Shown: positions 9,840-18,945, counted from the stretch's first letter. The stretch: 64,000 bases of DNA from Spirosoma oryzae (GCF_003002825.1 NZ_PVTE01000024.1:29461-93460); one strand, 5' to 3'. Numbers and translations are program-made. Notes: generated by a model from the sequence alone, not told the origin.

Positions 9840-10258
9840 TGTGCGTAAAAATTGATTGTTTCGAATTAATTGACTTAATCTACCTAGCTATCAGACAGAT
9901 ATTTACTCATCGATCCTGCCTGCTAATAGTATTTGTGACTTCATAAGTGACTCCGTGCGGGCTCAAGAAACAGCCATAGTGTAGAAACTACCTACTGTTT
10001 ATCTTCTGTACTCGCAGCAGCCGGCTACTGTTGCTGGATCATAGCGCGAGTGGGGTAAAGAGCCGAAATGTTGTGGTGAATGAAATCGACTGATCAGACA
10101 GCACTCATCCCGAATGAGTGCTGTCTTCTGACGCGGTAAAGATTACTCCTCGCCCTCACGTACAGAAAAAAAAGTGGTAAACGACCTCTATTCAGGGGTA
10201 AATGTTTCAGGAAGCGAAACCGAAAAATTCAACGGTATCGGTCAGGTGATGTATCGCA
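9840..10258. other. Intergenic region between the two DUF3500 genes, with a hairpin
   Basis: No convincing gene in 419 bp. A hairpin at 10096-10126 has 13-bp perfect arms (AGACAGCACTCAT and its complement) around a 5-nt loop. The rest should hold the promoter of the downstream DUF3500-HupE unit. No clear TAnnTTTG-type -7 box was identified. Confidence 0.5.
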
Positions 10259-10325
10259 TACGAAAAGAGCGCAGGGCTGCCAATTCTCTGAATCAGAGAA
10301 TTGGCAGCCCTGCGCTCTTTTCGTA
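10259..10325 (-). terminator. Long perfect hairpin after the long DUF3500 gene
   Basis: Two 33-base arms are exactly complementary with a single base between them (10292). On the minus strand the structure begins 12 bases after the stop of the 10338-11783 gene, and the descending arm ends in CTCTTTTCGT. It is placed as an intrinsic terminator, although arms this long and perfect exceed the usual need. Confidence 0.8.
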
Positions 10326-10337
10326 CCTCAACTGATC

Positions 10338-11783
10338 CTAGTTACCACCGTAGTCGGTGGTATGGTCGCGCCACACCGAGTGCGAGTGGGGTGTGTTCTT
10401 GATGATAATACCCCCCTGGTAAGAAAACTCGATCCAAACGCTTGGCCCATCGATGCGGACGTAGTCGTTCTGGGTAGCCATCGCCGTCGTACCCGAGTAG
10501 GCAATGTACGTACCGGCTAGTTCCGAAGTATATTTGGCCAGCACACCAGCCGCCGTCGTCGCATCCAGATCATTAACGTAGAGTTTAATCGCGGCTAGCA
10601 CCAGCGCTTGTTTATCCGTACTCAACGTGCTCACTTGCAAACCTGACTTTGTCGATGGGAACTTACCATCCTGACCTGGCCCCAGGACTAGATCACTGTA
10701 CGTACCCGATAATTTAGCGGTTGTTTGTTCAGCTGTGCTCAGCCCTGTCAGCATAGCCGCAAAAGCAACCCGCTCCTGCTCGAACGCCTGGTACGTACGG
10801 CCCGCTGCGGTGACAGCCGCTTGTGGCTCGGTACCCCGGAAAGCGGGTGTTACTCCCGTAAAGGCACCAGCGTTGAACGTGTAAGGCTGGGTGTAGTGGT
10901 GACCGGTAAACAAAATAGCCCAGAGTCCCGTCGTACTGGGCGTACCCAGGAAGGAAACGTAGTAATTTCCCGCACCGTAGTCAGAACCTCCACCGATGGT
11001 AACTAAATAATCGTCGGCAACCAGGTTTCCGATCATTTCATCGTATCCTTCGTTGACTACTCCCAGTGCCAGCAAACCCTGCATCAGATTACGAAAAGCT
11101 GCCAGCTGGGTAGTAGAGAGAACGCCCAGATTGATTCCGTTACGGGCTGACAGGGCCGCTGGCAAATTTGACCATTTCTGCGCGTTGGCTTTCGTATACG
11201 TCAACTGCATCGTCGTCACTTGAGAACTACTCAGCGTTGCTTTGAAAGCCTCGGCCAGGGTTACTATCTGTGCAACCGTACTCCCCGACAAACTGGTCGT
11301 GGCCGACAGGGCGGTCGTAATGGTGCTGGAGTTAGTGGTTGTGGTCGTTCCCGAACTGGTCGAGCTAACAGTAAGCGCGAGACTACAACTCTGTCCGCCG
11401 AAACTAAGGGCAAAGGTTGCGGTGCCCGCTCCCGATGGGGTACCCGTAATGGCGTAGGTCAAATTACCGGCACCGCTGGCAAGGGTTCCCGCCTGAAGCG
11501 TAGCCGTCAAGCCCGTTACGCCCGTAGAACTGATTGCGCTGCCCGCTGAATAGGTCATCCCGTTACCACCTGTGTAGGGGACCGTAGCCGTGCCGGTGTA
11601 TGTGGTGCCACTAACGGCGGAAGCGGAGTACGTGACGGAACTACAGGTCAACGCGCTGACACTCGCCGACGATGGTGTGACCGTACTCGAATCGTCAGTT
11701 GCTTTGCATGATTCAATTACTGTTATACTGCCGAAAACCAGCAGCGAAAGGACGACTGCTTTTGAGATATTTCTTTTTATCAT
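10338..11783 (-). CDS. DUF3500 domain lipoprotein with N-terminal repeat-type module (long form)
   Basis: A 481-residue predicted lipoprotein: lipobox Cys at about residue 26 (VIESCKATDD), then a Ser/Thr-rich beta module at about 40-145 containing YTGGNGMTYSAG and GQSCSLALTV, a type seen in secreted Bacteroidota proteins. From about 160 the DUF3500 domain runs to the end: WSNLPAALSARNGI, GGGSDYGAGNYYVSFLGTPS, GHHYTQPYTFN, RDHTTDYGGN. The DUF3500 part is nearly collinear with the 8658-9839 product, so the genes are tandem paralogues. The extra module is the main difference and may hold the domain off the cell surface. It is the first gene of the minus-strand cluster and has its own strong hairpin terminator. 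Function unknown. Confidence 0.85.
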   Translation of the reverse strand: MIKRNISKAVVLSLLVFGSITVIESCKATDDSSTVTPSSASVSALTCSSVTYSASAVSGTTYTGTATVPYTGGNGMTYSAGSAISSTGVTGLTATLQAGTLASGAGNLTYAITGTPSGAGTATFALSFGGQSCSLALTVSSTSSGTTTTTNSSTITTALSATTSLSGSTVAQIVTLAEAFKATLSSSQVTTMQLTYTKANAQKWSNLPAALSARNGINLGVLSTTQLAAFRNLMQGLLALGVVNEGYDEMIGNLVADDYLVTIGGGSDYGAGNYYVSFLGTPSTTGLWAILFTGHHYTQPYTFNAGAFTGVTPAFRGTEPQAAVTAAGRTYQAFEQERVAFAAMLTGLSTAEQTTAKLSGTYSDLVLGPGQDGKFPSTKSGLQVSTLSTDKQALVLAAIKLYVNDLDATTAAGVLAKYTSELAGTYIAYSGTTAMATQNDYVRIDGPSVWIEFSYQGGIIIKNTPHSHSVWRDHTTDYGGN

Positions 11784-12516
11784 AATACAATGTGTCGTAG
11801 TAGATATAGACGTGTAAACATACTCGAGCCGAAGAAAAGACGTTGCTTCGGCCCGGTTAATTGTGGCGAATCATTGATAAGTAGGGGTGAACAAGTTGTC
11901 ATCTTATCGAGTGCTGGTCGCACTGATGAAAGGTTAGTCACAAATAATGAATCTTGTGGTTGGCTGCGGGCTGGGTCATGTAGCTAGTTCCATGGTGCCG
12001 GGGGATGAATACCGTGTGGTTGATGAATGAGAAACGTATCAGCTGTACGTATACCCGTGCGTTCTGATACCCGTGCGTTCTGAACCATGTATTCGTGGGG
12101 ATTTAAGGGTTTCCGGCTCAGACCCGAATCTATAAAAGACTGGCAGGGCAACCAGCCCCAGACCGGCTAGCAACCGTATTTGATTTTGTGGCGAAGTGCG
12201 GATTGTTGTAGCCGTTGTACCTGCTCGTTCTACTGACTTTCCTACAACGGGCCCACATCGCTTCGTCCGCTACCAGCGAACTCCCCCCCCCGCGTACACC
12301 CATATTGGCTCATGAATGCTATGCCAAACATCACTAAAATTCTGAAGACATTTACAAAGAAGCCCCTTTCGCCGAATAAAATACCGTTACTAGTGCTACC
12401 AACCAAAGAGATCAACACAAATAACTTCTTAATGCAACGTTAATCTATACTGATGAGTAATGATCGTTACACCGTTTTTTGCTATTCGGCTGCTTCACTA
12501 ATTATTCAAATAAATA
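11784..12516. other. Divergent intergenic region
   Basis: 733 bp between the starts of the long DUF3500 gene (minus) and the VTC gene (plus), with no supported gene. It should carry both promoters. On the minus strand TATGTTTA (complement of 11815-11822), 31 bases before the ATG, matches 7 of 8 bases of the Bacteroidota -7 box. A C9 run lies at 12283-12291 and a 16-bp tandem duplication at 12051-12082. Confidence 0.4.
12051..12082 (+). repeat. 16-bp exact tandem duplication
   Basis: ATACCCGTGCGTTCTG occurs twice with no gap in the divergent intergenic region. It is a simple duplication. A paired regulator site is possible but unsupported. Confidence 0.9.
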
Positions 12517-13368
12517 ATGAAAATAGCACACAGCGTACAGGCTCCTGCGTACTGGACACCTGATCTTGGCCTGATCGAAGCCATGACAGGCTTATTTGAC
12601 TCGATGTCGCTGGCTGATCTGGATAAGGCAACGTTGATGAACCGGACCGATACCAAATACCTGCTGCCTGCTCGCGAATTACCGGATCTGCTGGACGCAC
12701 TGCGAGAAGAGTATCGCTGGCTTGAAGTCGATGGGGTGCATCTTTGACCCTACGAAACGCTTTACTACGATACCGCCGATCTTCAGCTGTATCATGCGCA
12801 TCTGACCGGCCGTGGTAACCGATACAAAATTCGCCAGCGACGCTATACACAGTCCGATCTGATATTCACCGAGGTTAAGCAGAAAGATCAGAAAAAAAGA
12901 ACGGTCAAGAATCGGGTACGCTGCCCGAACAAATCCCTTGATACGCTGGGAACCTCTCTGGAGTCGACGCTGGATGAAACCAGCCGACTCTTCGTACAGC
13001 AACAGTTGAACCACACAGGTAGTGCACTAGAAACTAGCCAGTTAATACCCACTTTATGGGTAGGATACACCCGGTTGACGTTCGTCAGTCGAACTAACGC
13101 CGAGCGGCTGACGCTGGACCTGAACCTCACCTTCCAGGGCGCTGGGTGCCGAATCAGTTATCCGGATTTACTCATTGCGGAAGTGAAGCAGCCAGGTCGG
13201 CAGGCATCGGCTTTTTCGACGCTCATGCGGCAACAGTACCGCCGGGCGGGGGGCGTCAGCAAATACTGCCTGGGCCTGATTAGTCTCAACCCGACACTCC
13301 GACAAAATCAATTCAAACCGCAGCTCAAACGCCTTTACAAATTACTCGATCGTTCGTTCGCATGCTGA
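12517..13368 (+). pseudogene. VTC-domain (polyphosphate polymerase type) protein with in-frame stop
   Basis: A single frame of 284 codons broken by TGA at 12745-12747 (codon 77). Before it come MNRTDTKYLLPA and a short helical region; after it, in the same frame, PYETLYYDTADLQLYHAH, RYKIRQRRY, FTEVKQK and LLIAEVKQP. These are the basic and acidic tunnel motifs of VTC domains, which make polyphosphate from ATP in yeast and occur beside DUF4956 membrane proteins in bacteria. The homology needs both parts, so the stop is either an inactivating mutation, a sequencing error or a recoded codon; the first is simplest. The end overlaps the DUF4956 start by 7 bases, so the operon structure is intact. 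Confidence 0.8.
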
Positions 13369-14027
13369 ATCCGCTTATTTCTATGTGTTTGCTTACCCAA
13401 AGCCTGGTCAGCCTGTTGGGCCTGTCCGATGGCTTGTTACTCCGTGCGGGTATCGACCTGCTAACCATCGTGGTACTGGTCCGGCTTATCTACTACCGTA
13501 TTTACCGAAAAACCGACCTGTTCCTGACGTTTTTCGCCTTCAACTTCGTCATTTTCCTGATTACCTACCTGCTCAACCAGGTGCAGTTGTCCATTGGGGC
13601 CGCGTTTGGGTTGTTTGCTGTCTTCTCGATGCTGCGCTACCGTACAGAGGGGCTGTCGGCCAAGGATATGACCTACTTATTCGTGGTTATCGCGATTGGC
13701 CTGATCGCGGCTGTTCATCGGGGCAACGATGCGCAATTACTGGCTATTCACGGGGCAATTCTGCTGTGCGTTTTTCTGCTGGAGAGTAACTGGCTGTTTC
13801 GGCGCGAATGGAGCAAAGCGGTTCTGTATGATCGCCTTGATTTACTGGCCCCCGCACTGCGCGAACAACTGCTTCACGACCTGCGGATGCGGACGGGACT
13901 ACCGGCCCACCGAATTGAAATTCAGGAACTTGATTTACTGAAAGATGCCGTCCGAATCATTCTTTACTACTACACCGATGCTCAATCGACTAAAACACGT
14001 ACACCTGCCGACTCGCTGGCTCGCTAG
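13362..14027 (+). CDS. DUF4956 membrane protein
   Basis: A 221-residue protein with several membrane helices in the first 145 residues (LLRAGIDLLTIVVLVRLIYY, FFAFNFVIFLITYLLNQ, GAAFGLFAVFSMLRYRTEG). A cytoplasmic tail with RTGLPAHRIEIQELDLLKDAV follows. The GLFAVFSMLRYRT segment is characteristic of DUF4956, which is nearly always encoded next to VTC-domain proteins. The two probably form a membrane complex for polyphosphate synthesis or transport, by analogy with the yeast VTC complex. The ATG overlaps the previous stop, indicating translational coupling. If the VTC gene is truly dead, this protein has lost its partner. Confidence 0.8.
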   Translation: MLNPLISMCLLTQSLVSLLGLSDGLLLRAGIDLLTIVVLVRLIYYRIYRKTDLFLTFFAFNFVIFLITYLLNQVQLSIGAAFGLFAVFSMLRYRTEGLSAKDMTYLFVVIAIGLIAAVHRGNDAQLLAIHGAILLCVFLLESNWLFRREWSKAVLYDRLDLLAPALREQLLHDLRMRTGLPAHRIEIQELDLLKDAVRIILYYYTDAQSTKTRTPADSLAR

Positions 14028-14730
14028 TGGCCTGCTGCTCGGGTGCCTCGCCATTCCGTTTTACAGCTCAGCGCAAACCAGTGGTCTGGGGCTGTGGACC
14101 GGCGCTGATGCCGACCTTAGACTGACCAAAAAGTTTGTGCTGAACGCAAAAGCGCAGGTTCGGTTCAGCGATAACATTCAGGTAACCAGAGCTTACCTCG
14201 GTGAGCTGGGTTTTACCTACAAACTCACCAAGCACTGGGATATTTCCGCCTACTACCGCTACACGGGCCGTCTCAAACGGAACGATGAGAAAACCGGCTA
14301 TTACTACCGTCCCTATCATCGGTTCTACGGCGAAGTCAACTACGGAACCAAACTGGGAAACGGTATTAAACTCGCCTATCGGCTACGTTATCAGAACCAG
14401 TTCAAAGATGATAACGATGCCACCGTATCCGACAAGAGTTACCTGCGCAACAAAGTAGAAATTTCCTACGGCAACCCGTCCCGATTTACGCCCTTCGTAT
14501 CTGCCGATCTGTTTTACCGGATCGACCGGATCGATGGCGATAATGGGTTCGATCAGATTCGATATAAAACCGGAACAAACATCGAGTTCAATAAAATACA
14601 CAGTCTCGATCTGTTCCTGTTCACCGACGCCCCGATCGGGTCCAGTACCGACAAGGCCGTTCCTATTCTGGGAGCCACTTACAAAGTGAATGTTGGCTTC
14701 GGCAAAGGCAAATCGAAGAAAAACCTGTAG
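13978..14730 (+). CDS. DUF2490 outer-membrane barrel protein
   Basis: About 250 residues from the ATG at 13978. This start is preferred over an upstream in-frame ATG at 13945 because it puts a signal peptide (ending PFYSSAQ) close to the N-terminus. It still overlaps the DUF4956 gene by 50 bp. The mature part consists of alternating beta strands with many Tyr and Arg (HWDISAYYRYTGRLKRND, GIKLAYRLRYQNQF), the DUF2490 pattern, and it probably forms a small outer-membrane barrel. DUF2490 proteins have no defined biochemical role. Position in the operon links it to the VTC/DUF4956/DUF4353 set. Confidence 0.8.
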   Translation: MLNRLKHVHLPTRWLASGLLLGCLAIPFYSSAQTSGLGLWTGADADLRLTKKFVLNAKAQVRFSDNIQVTRAYLGELGFTYKLTKHWDISAYYRYTGRLKRNDEKTGYYYRPYHRFYGEVNYGTKLGNGIKLAYRLRYQNQFKDDNDATVSDKSYLRNKVEISYGNPSRFTPFVSADLFYRIDRIDGDNGFDQIRYKTGTNIEFNKIHSLDLFLFTDAPIGSSTDKAVPILGATYKVNVGFGKGKSKKNL

Positions 14731-14745
14731 CAAAAAAACAGGGTC

Positions 14746-14795
14746 AACAGGATTGGCCAGTCTGAAAAAATCCTGATAATCCGGTCAATCCTGTT
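14746..14795. repeat. Inverted repeat of the AATCCTGT-type intergenic family
   Basis: AACAGGATTG (14746-14755) is answered by CAATCCTGTT (14786-14795), with another ATCCTG between them. It sits 15 bp after the DUF2490 stop. The same words occur at 28268-28335, so this is a dispersed intergenic element, possibly acting as a weak terminator here. Confidence 0.7.
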
Positions 14796-14831
14796 AGAAA
14801 AACATTGGACCCAATCTAATTTTAAACAGCG

Positions 14832-16310
14832 ATGAAAACGAATAACTGTCTCATACTGGCCCTTTTCTGGGTGGGTACCGCTTTTTTTTCGGGATGCAAA
14901 ACCCCCGACGAGGTCAATCCGTCGGAAAGCAGCACCGACGGTACGTCTGTGCATGACGAAGCATCTGATTATGTCTGGAACAGTACCGACGTTATCCCGG
15001 TAACACTCAACGGCACCTCTATCACGGTTGGTGGAAGTGGCGCTACGGCTTCCGGCAGCAAGGTCACCATTACTTCGGCAGGCACCTACAGTTTCAGCGG
15101 CTCTCTCTCCGATGGCCAGATCATCGTCAATACGACGGACAAGGCGGTTGTCCGGCTTATTCTGAACGGAGTGTCCATTACCAGTGCCAACAGTGCCCCG
15201 ATATACATTAAGGACTCGGGCAAAACGGTGATTGCATTGGCCGACAACAGCACCAATACACTTACTGACGGAACGGCGTATGTGTATGACGTGGTCGCCG
15301 ACGAAGAGCCAAATGCCGCTGTGTTCAGTAAATCAGATCTGACTATTTTCGGTAACGGTGCACTGACTGTCAACGGTCGGTTTGGCGATGCAATTGCCAG
15401 TAAAGATGGCCTGATCATAAAAAGCGGTACCATTACAGTCAGCGCAGCTGATGACGGTATTCGGGGCAAAGACTACCTGATTATCGATGGTGGCCAGCTA
15501 AACGTAACGGCCAAAGCGGATGGCCTTAAATCCAGTAACGACGAAGACGCCACGCTAGACTACGTAACCATCAACGATGGCACCATCGCTGTTGCCGCCG
15601 GTGATGATGGTATCCACGCCGAGTCGAACCTGGTTGTCAATAACGGAACCATTACCATTTCCAAATCCTACGAGGGGCTGGAAGGCAAAACCATCACACT
15701 CAATCAGGGTACCATTCGCTTGGTCTCCAGCGACGACGGCGTCAATGTATCCGATGGTTCGGGGGGCGGAATGGGTACGGCTACCGGTAGCAGTAATCTG
15801 CTCACGATCAATGGTGGCTATTTACTAGTGAATGCCAGTGGCGACGGACTCGACGCCAACGGGTCCATCGTTATGACCGGCGGCACGGTTCTCGTTAATG
15901 GACCCAGCGGCAACGGAAACGGATCTCTCGACTACGATGGAACGTTTAAGATCAGTGGCGGTCTTCTGATTGCCGTTGGCAGTTCGGGCATGGCACAGGC
16001 TCCCGGCACAACCTCGACTCAGAACAGCGTTCTTATGACCTTTACCAGTAGTCAGGCGGCCAATAGCCTGGTTAACATTCAGTCGGCCGATGGGAAAAGT
16101 ATTTTGACGTTCAAAGCTGCCAAGCAGTACCAATCGCTGGCGTTTTCATCGGCAGGTTTGGTGCAGGGTAGTACGTACAAGGTCTTTACGGGGGGCAGTG
16201 CAACAGGTACCAATACTGACGGGCTATTCACCGACGGTACGTATACAGCGGGAACCCAATACACTAGCTTCACGGTATCGAGTGTCGTAACGAAGGTAAA
16301 TACGCGGTAA
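14832..16310 (+). CDS. DUF4353 (carbohydrate-binding-like) beta-helix lipoprotein
   Basis: A 492-residue predicted lipoprotein (lipobox Cys near residue 22, FFSGCKTPDE). From about 45 onward it is a run of short Gly/Asp-rich beta turns: GTITVSAADDGIRGKDYLII, DGLKSSNDEDATLDYV, GDDGIHAESNLVV, SYEGLEGKTI, SGDGLDANGSIVMTGGT. This is the DUF4353 solenoid, labelled carbohydrate-binding in databases and commonly encoded near VTC, DUF4956 and CotH-kinase genes. Regular DDGI/DGL turns suggest calcium-stabilised coils. It is likely on the cell surface and belongs to the plus-strand cluster beginning at 12517, separated by 101 bp holding a small repeat. The ligand is unknown. Confidence 0.8.
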   Translation: MKTNNCLILALFWVGTAFFSGCKTPDEVNPSESSTDGTSVHDEASDYVWNSTDVIPVTLNGTSITVGGSGATASGSKVTITSAGTYSFSGSLSDGQIIVNTTDKAVVRLILNGVSITSANSAPIYIKDSGKTVIALADNSTNTLTDGTAYVYDVVADEEPNAAVFSKSDLTIFGNGALTVNGRFGDAIASKDGLIIKSGTITVSAADDGIRGKDYLIIDGGQLNVTAKADGLKSSNDEDATLDYVTINDGTIAVAAGDDGIHAESNLVVNNGTITISKSYEGLEGKTITLNQGTIRLVSSDDGVNVSDGSGGGMGTATGSSNLLTINGGYLLVNASGDGLDANGSIVMTGGTVLVNGPSGNGNGSLDYDGTFKISGGLLIAVGSSGMAQAPGTTSTQNSVLMTFTSSQAANSLVNIQSADGKSILTFKAAKQYQSLAFSSAGLVQGSTYKVFTGGSATGTNTDGLFTDGTYTAGTQYTSFTVSSVVTKVNTR

Positions 16311-16617
16311 ACGTGACCTGTTCACTACTTTTACGGCACATCCCGAATTAGCTGTACAATGCTTAGGTCCGGTAAATAGCTGCGGGCGCATCCTGATACT
16401 ATTGATTGCGCGATATCTGGGCCGTAAAGAACTTTGGGCTCATTTGAATTCGTCCGGGCCTCTGCCCAATTGAGGACTTGCCAAAAGCCAATTTAGCCCG
16501 CTTAACGACGGGGCTGCACCAACAAGAAACCTCTCCGGCATTGCCGGAGAGGTTTACCAAACCAACCTATGATAGGTTTGCGTCTACAATCTAAATTGTT
16601 GAAACAACGTTTCAAAC
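16311..16617. other. Convergent intergenic region with hairpins
   Basis: 307 bp between two converging genes, with no gene seen. It contains the hairpins at 16527-16555 and about 16564-16580, and TTGAAAC/GTTTCAA arms at about 16598-16614. Confidence 0.6.
16527..16555. terminator. Terminator hairpin between convergent genes
   Basis: Arms AAACCTCTCCGGCA and complement (14 bp each) flank one base. On the minus strand the stem is followed by TTTCTTG, and the serine-hydrolase gene on that strand ends 62 bp earlier. It may also stop plus-strand reading from the DUF4353 gene. Confidence 0.7.
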
Positions 16618-17694
16618 TCAGGGCTTGCGCGATTTACTCGTCACTTGCCGTACCAGTCCGGGCAGAGCAGGGCTGGCGTAAAAGGCGTTGAACGAATCGA
16701 CTCGGGCGGGGCCGTTCACGTCGAGGTGAGTCAGAAAAAAGCCGTACAGATTCGCCGTTCGGTCGATCCACGGGTAGGCACCCGCCCAGCTTGGGCTGGT
16801 GAGCAAAGTCGACCTCCCACGAGCGTCGACTTCGGCCCGCCACTCGCCCAGACCGTACAGATCGGTATGCGGGCGGTACGCCGTTCGGATATAGGAATCG
16901 GCACGTATATCGGCTTTTCCAACCTGATCGGCCTGCATGGCGGCCAGCGCAGTTGTCGAGAGAATACGGTTGCCCTTGTAGAGCCCACCGTGGTAAATCA
17001 TATCCAGAAAACGGATATAATCGTGGAGTGTGCTTCGGGCTCCCCCACCCAGCATCGGGCTGTGTCCATCCGCCGAATCGACAGGTGTAAACCGGGTTGC
17101 CGTCATGCCCAGCGGTCGGGCAATTTTTGTCTGAAACAAGGTCTCCCAGTCGTTACCCGTAGCCAGTTCGGCCATCCGCCCCGCCACCTGCATCGCCAGC
17201 CCTCCGTACAAAAATCGGGTGCCGGGTAGCGCATCGAGGGGCAGCGGTTTGATGTGCGCGACGGATTCGGTCAGCGTCTGGTACCGGTCGACCAGATGTC
17301 CGACGGGCTGATAATCCGGGTAACCGGCGGTATGAGAAAGCAACTGCCGGAGCGTGGCCTGCCCCTTCGCGTCGGTCCAGTCGGGTAGCCATTTAACGAC
17401 TTTATCGTCCCATGACAGTTTTCCCTCATCGACCACGGCGGCAAAGGTAGCTGCCGCCAGCCACTTCCCCGCCGACGCGATGTACACCTGCGTTTGCGGG
17501 GAGTATGAGCCAAAATACTGTTCGTAAACTTGTTTATCGTTCTTGATAATCAGCATTGACGCACCAGAATAATAGCCTTTATCCACCCACTGCCGGATCT
17601 GCCGGGTAAGGGGGGTAAAATCGTAAGCGGGTTGAGCGCATACCCAACCACACAGAAGGGTCATCAAACACGTAATAACGGCCCGTTTTTTCAT
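16618..17694 (-). CDS. Serine hydrolase, beta-lactamase class C family
   Basis: A 358-residue exported protein with a signal peptide to about residue 21 (CGWVCAQ). The nucleophile motif SxxK is S74-A-G-K77, preceded by QVYIA, and RQLLSHTAGYPDYQP at about 116 is a hallmark of the class C esterase/penicillin-binding group. The usual YxN motif appears as Y163-G-G, so the third position is not Asn; many esterase-type members differ there. It probably cleaves an ester or amide in the periplasm rather than acting as a true beta-lactamase. It follows the GH88 gene by 33 bp on the same strand, so a role in deacylating the same carbohydrate is possible. Confidence 0.85.
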   Translation of the reverse strand: MKKRAVITCLMTLLCGWVCAQPAYDFTPLTRQIRQWVDKGYYSGASMLIIKNDKQVYEQYFGSYSPQTQVYIASAGKWLAAATFAAVVDEGKLSWDDKVVKWLPDWTDAKGQATLRQLLSHTAGYPDYQPVGHLVDRYQTLTESVAHIKPLPLDALPGTRFLYGGLAMQVAGRMAELATGNDWETLFQTKIARPLGMTATRFTPVDSADGHSPMLGGGARSTLHDYIRFLDMIYHGGLYKGNRILSTTALAAMQADQVGKADIRADSYIRTAYRPHTDLYGLGEWRAEVDARGRSTLLTSPSWAGAYPWIDRTANLYGFFLTHLDVNGPARVDSFNAFYASPALPGLVRQVTSKSRKP

Positions 17695-17727
17695 TTCGCT
17701 CAGACAGTATCGGAGTCTGGATCAGGT

Positions 17728-18945
17728 TTACAGATTTGCCAGAATCGGTTTACCCGTTTGTAGCTTTTTCAGGCGTATCAGCGCTTCGATGTAGTAATAA
17801 TCAGCGTAATTGATTGACGCATCGACCTCGCTGTTGTTAGGTTTGTGCCCCGTGCTGTGCAGCAAAAAGGCATCATTGACCTGACGGCTCTGGTAATTTG
17901 CCGACGACAGACTTTCCAGCATCTGCTCCGCTTTGGCGCGGTAAGTGGCCGCTTTGGCTTTGTCTTTCACAAAGGTTGAGAGCTCCAGCAGAGCCGAGGC
18001 CGTAACCGCAGCCGCCGATGCATCCCTGGGGGCACTTGGAATGTCCGGGGCACTGAAATCCCAGTACGGAATCAGATCCTTGGGCAGGCGTTTTAGGTAC
18101 ACGTCCGATACGTTTTGGGCAAAATCCAGAAACTTGGGATCTTTCGTTTCCCGGTAGGTCATCGTGTAGCCGTAGATTGCCCAGCTTTGCCCCCGCGCCC
18201 ACATCGAATTGTCGGCGTAACCCTGGTGCGTAACCCCCTTGATCTTCTTTCCCGTTTCGCGGTCATACACCACCACGTGGTAAGAGGTATAATCGGGCCG
18301 GAAATGGTTTTTCATGGTCGTTGTCGCATGCGATACGGCTATGTCGTACAGGTGCTTGCCTCCCCCGTTTTTCGACGCCCAGAACAGCAGTTCCAGGTTG
18401 ATCATGTTGTCCATGATGGTGTTGTGCTGGGGCCACTCCATGTTCGGTACCGAGCGTGGCCACGACAGAATGGTGCCGACCTTTGGATTGAACAGCGTAG
18501 CCAGCGTATCGGCGGTAGCTAGCAGTTTTTTTTTGTAGTCAGCATTACCCGTCAGCCGCAGACCGTTGCCGAAACTGCAATACATCTGAAAGCCCAGATC
18601 ATGGTCGACGGCTTTCTGAAAAGCGAGTGGTGTCAGCTCCCGCGTAAAGGAATCGGCTTTGGCCTTCCAGGCGGGGTCTTTGGTGTATTCGTAGATGTAC
18701 CAGAGCGTACCCGGCCAGAAGCCGCTGGTCCAGTCTTTATAGCTGATGTAATTCCAGTTCTTTTTGCCGTTCAGGATGTTACGGGGTAAATTCGGCTCGG
18801 TGGCGGGGAGTGACGCAGCGGTTTTGGTTGCCTGTTGCACGCAGTACGTCAGAGCCGGGTCGACGGGAAAGCGGTCCCGGCTAAGCGTAAACCCGCAAAG
18901 GGCAACAAGCAAAATAAGGACAACACTGAATCTGGAGGATGACAT
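17728..18945 (-). CDS. Glycoside hydrolase family 88 (unsaturated glucuronyl hydrolase type)
   Basis: A 405-residue exported enzyme with an N-terminal signal (LVALCGFTLS). The family's two aspartates are visible: DHDLGFQMYCSFGNG near residue 135 and DNMINLELLFWAS near 200. So is the substrate-side HQGYADNSMWARGQSW near 265. The fold is an alpha/alpha barrel. GH88 enzymes hydrate the 4,5-unsaturated uronic acid left at chain ends by polysaccharide lyases, releasing a keto-sugar. It would thus finish the work of the lyase-like proteins at 28342-30717 and 44547-50210, although it is encoded some distance away. It forms a two-gene unit with the serine hydrolase. Confidence 0.88.
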   Translation of the reverse strand: MSSSRFSVVLILLVALCGFTLSRDRFPVDPALTYCVQQATKTAASLPATEPNLPRNILNGKKNWNYISYKDWTSGFWPGTLWYIYEYTKDPAWKAKADSFTRELTPLAFQKAVDHDLGFQMYCSFGNGLRLTGNADYKKKLLATADTLATLFNPKVGTILSWPRSVPNMEWPQHNTIMDNMINLELLFWASKNGGGKHLYDIAVSHATTTMKNHFRPDYTSYHVVVYDRETGKKIKGVTHQGYADNSMWARGQSWAIYGYTMTYRETKDPKFLDFAQNVSDVYLKRLPKDLIPYWDFSAPDIPSAPRDASAAAVTASALLELSTFVKDKAKAATYRAKAEQMLESLSSANYQSRQVNDAFLLHSTGHKPNNSEVDASINYADYYYIEALIRLKKLQTGKPILANL

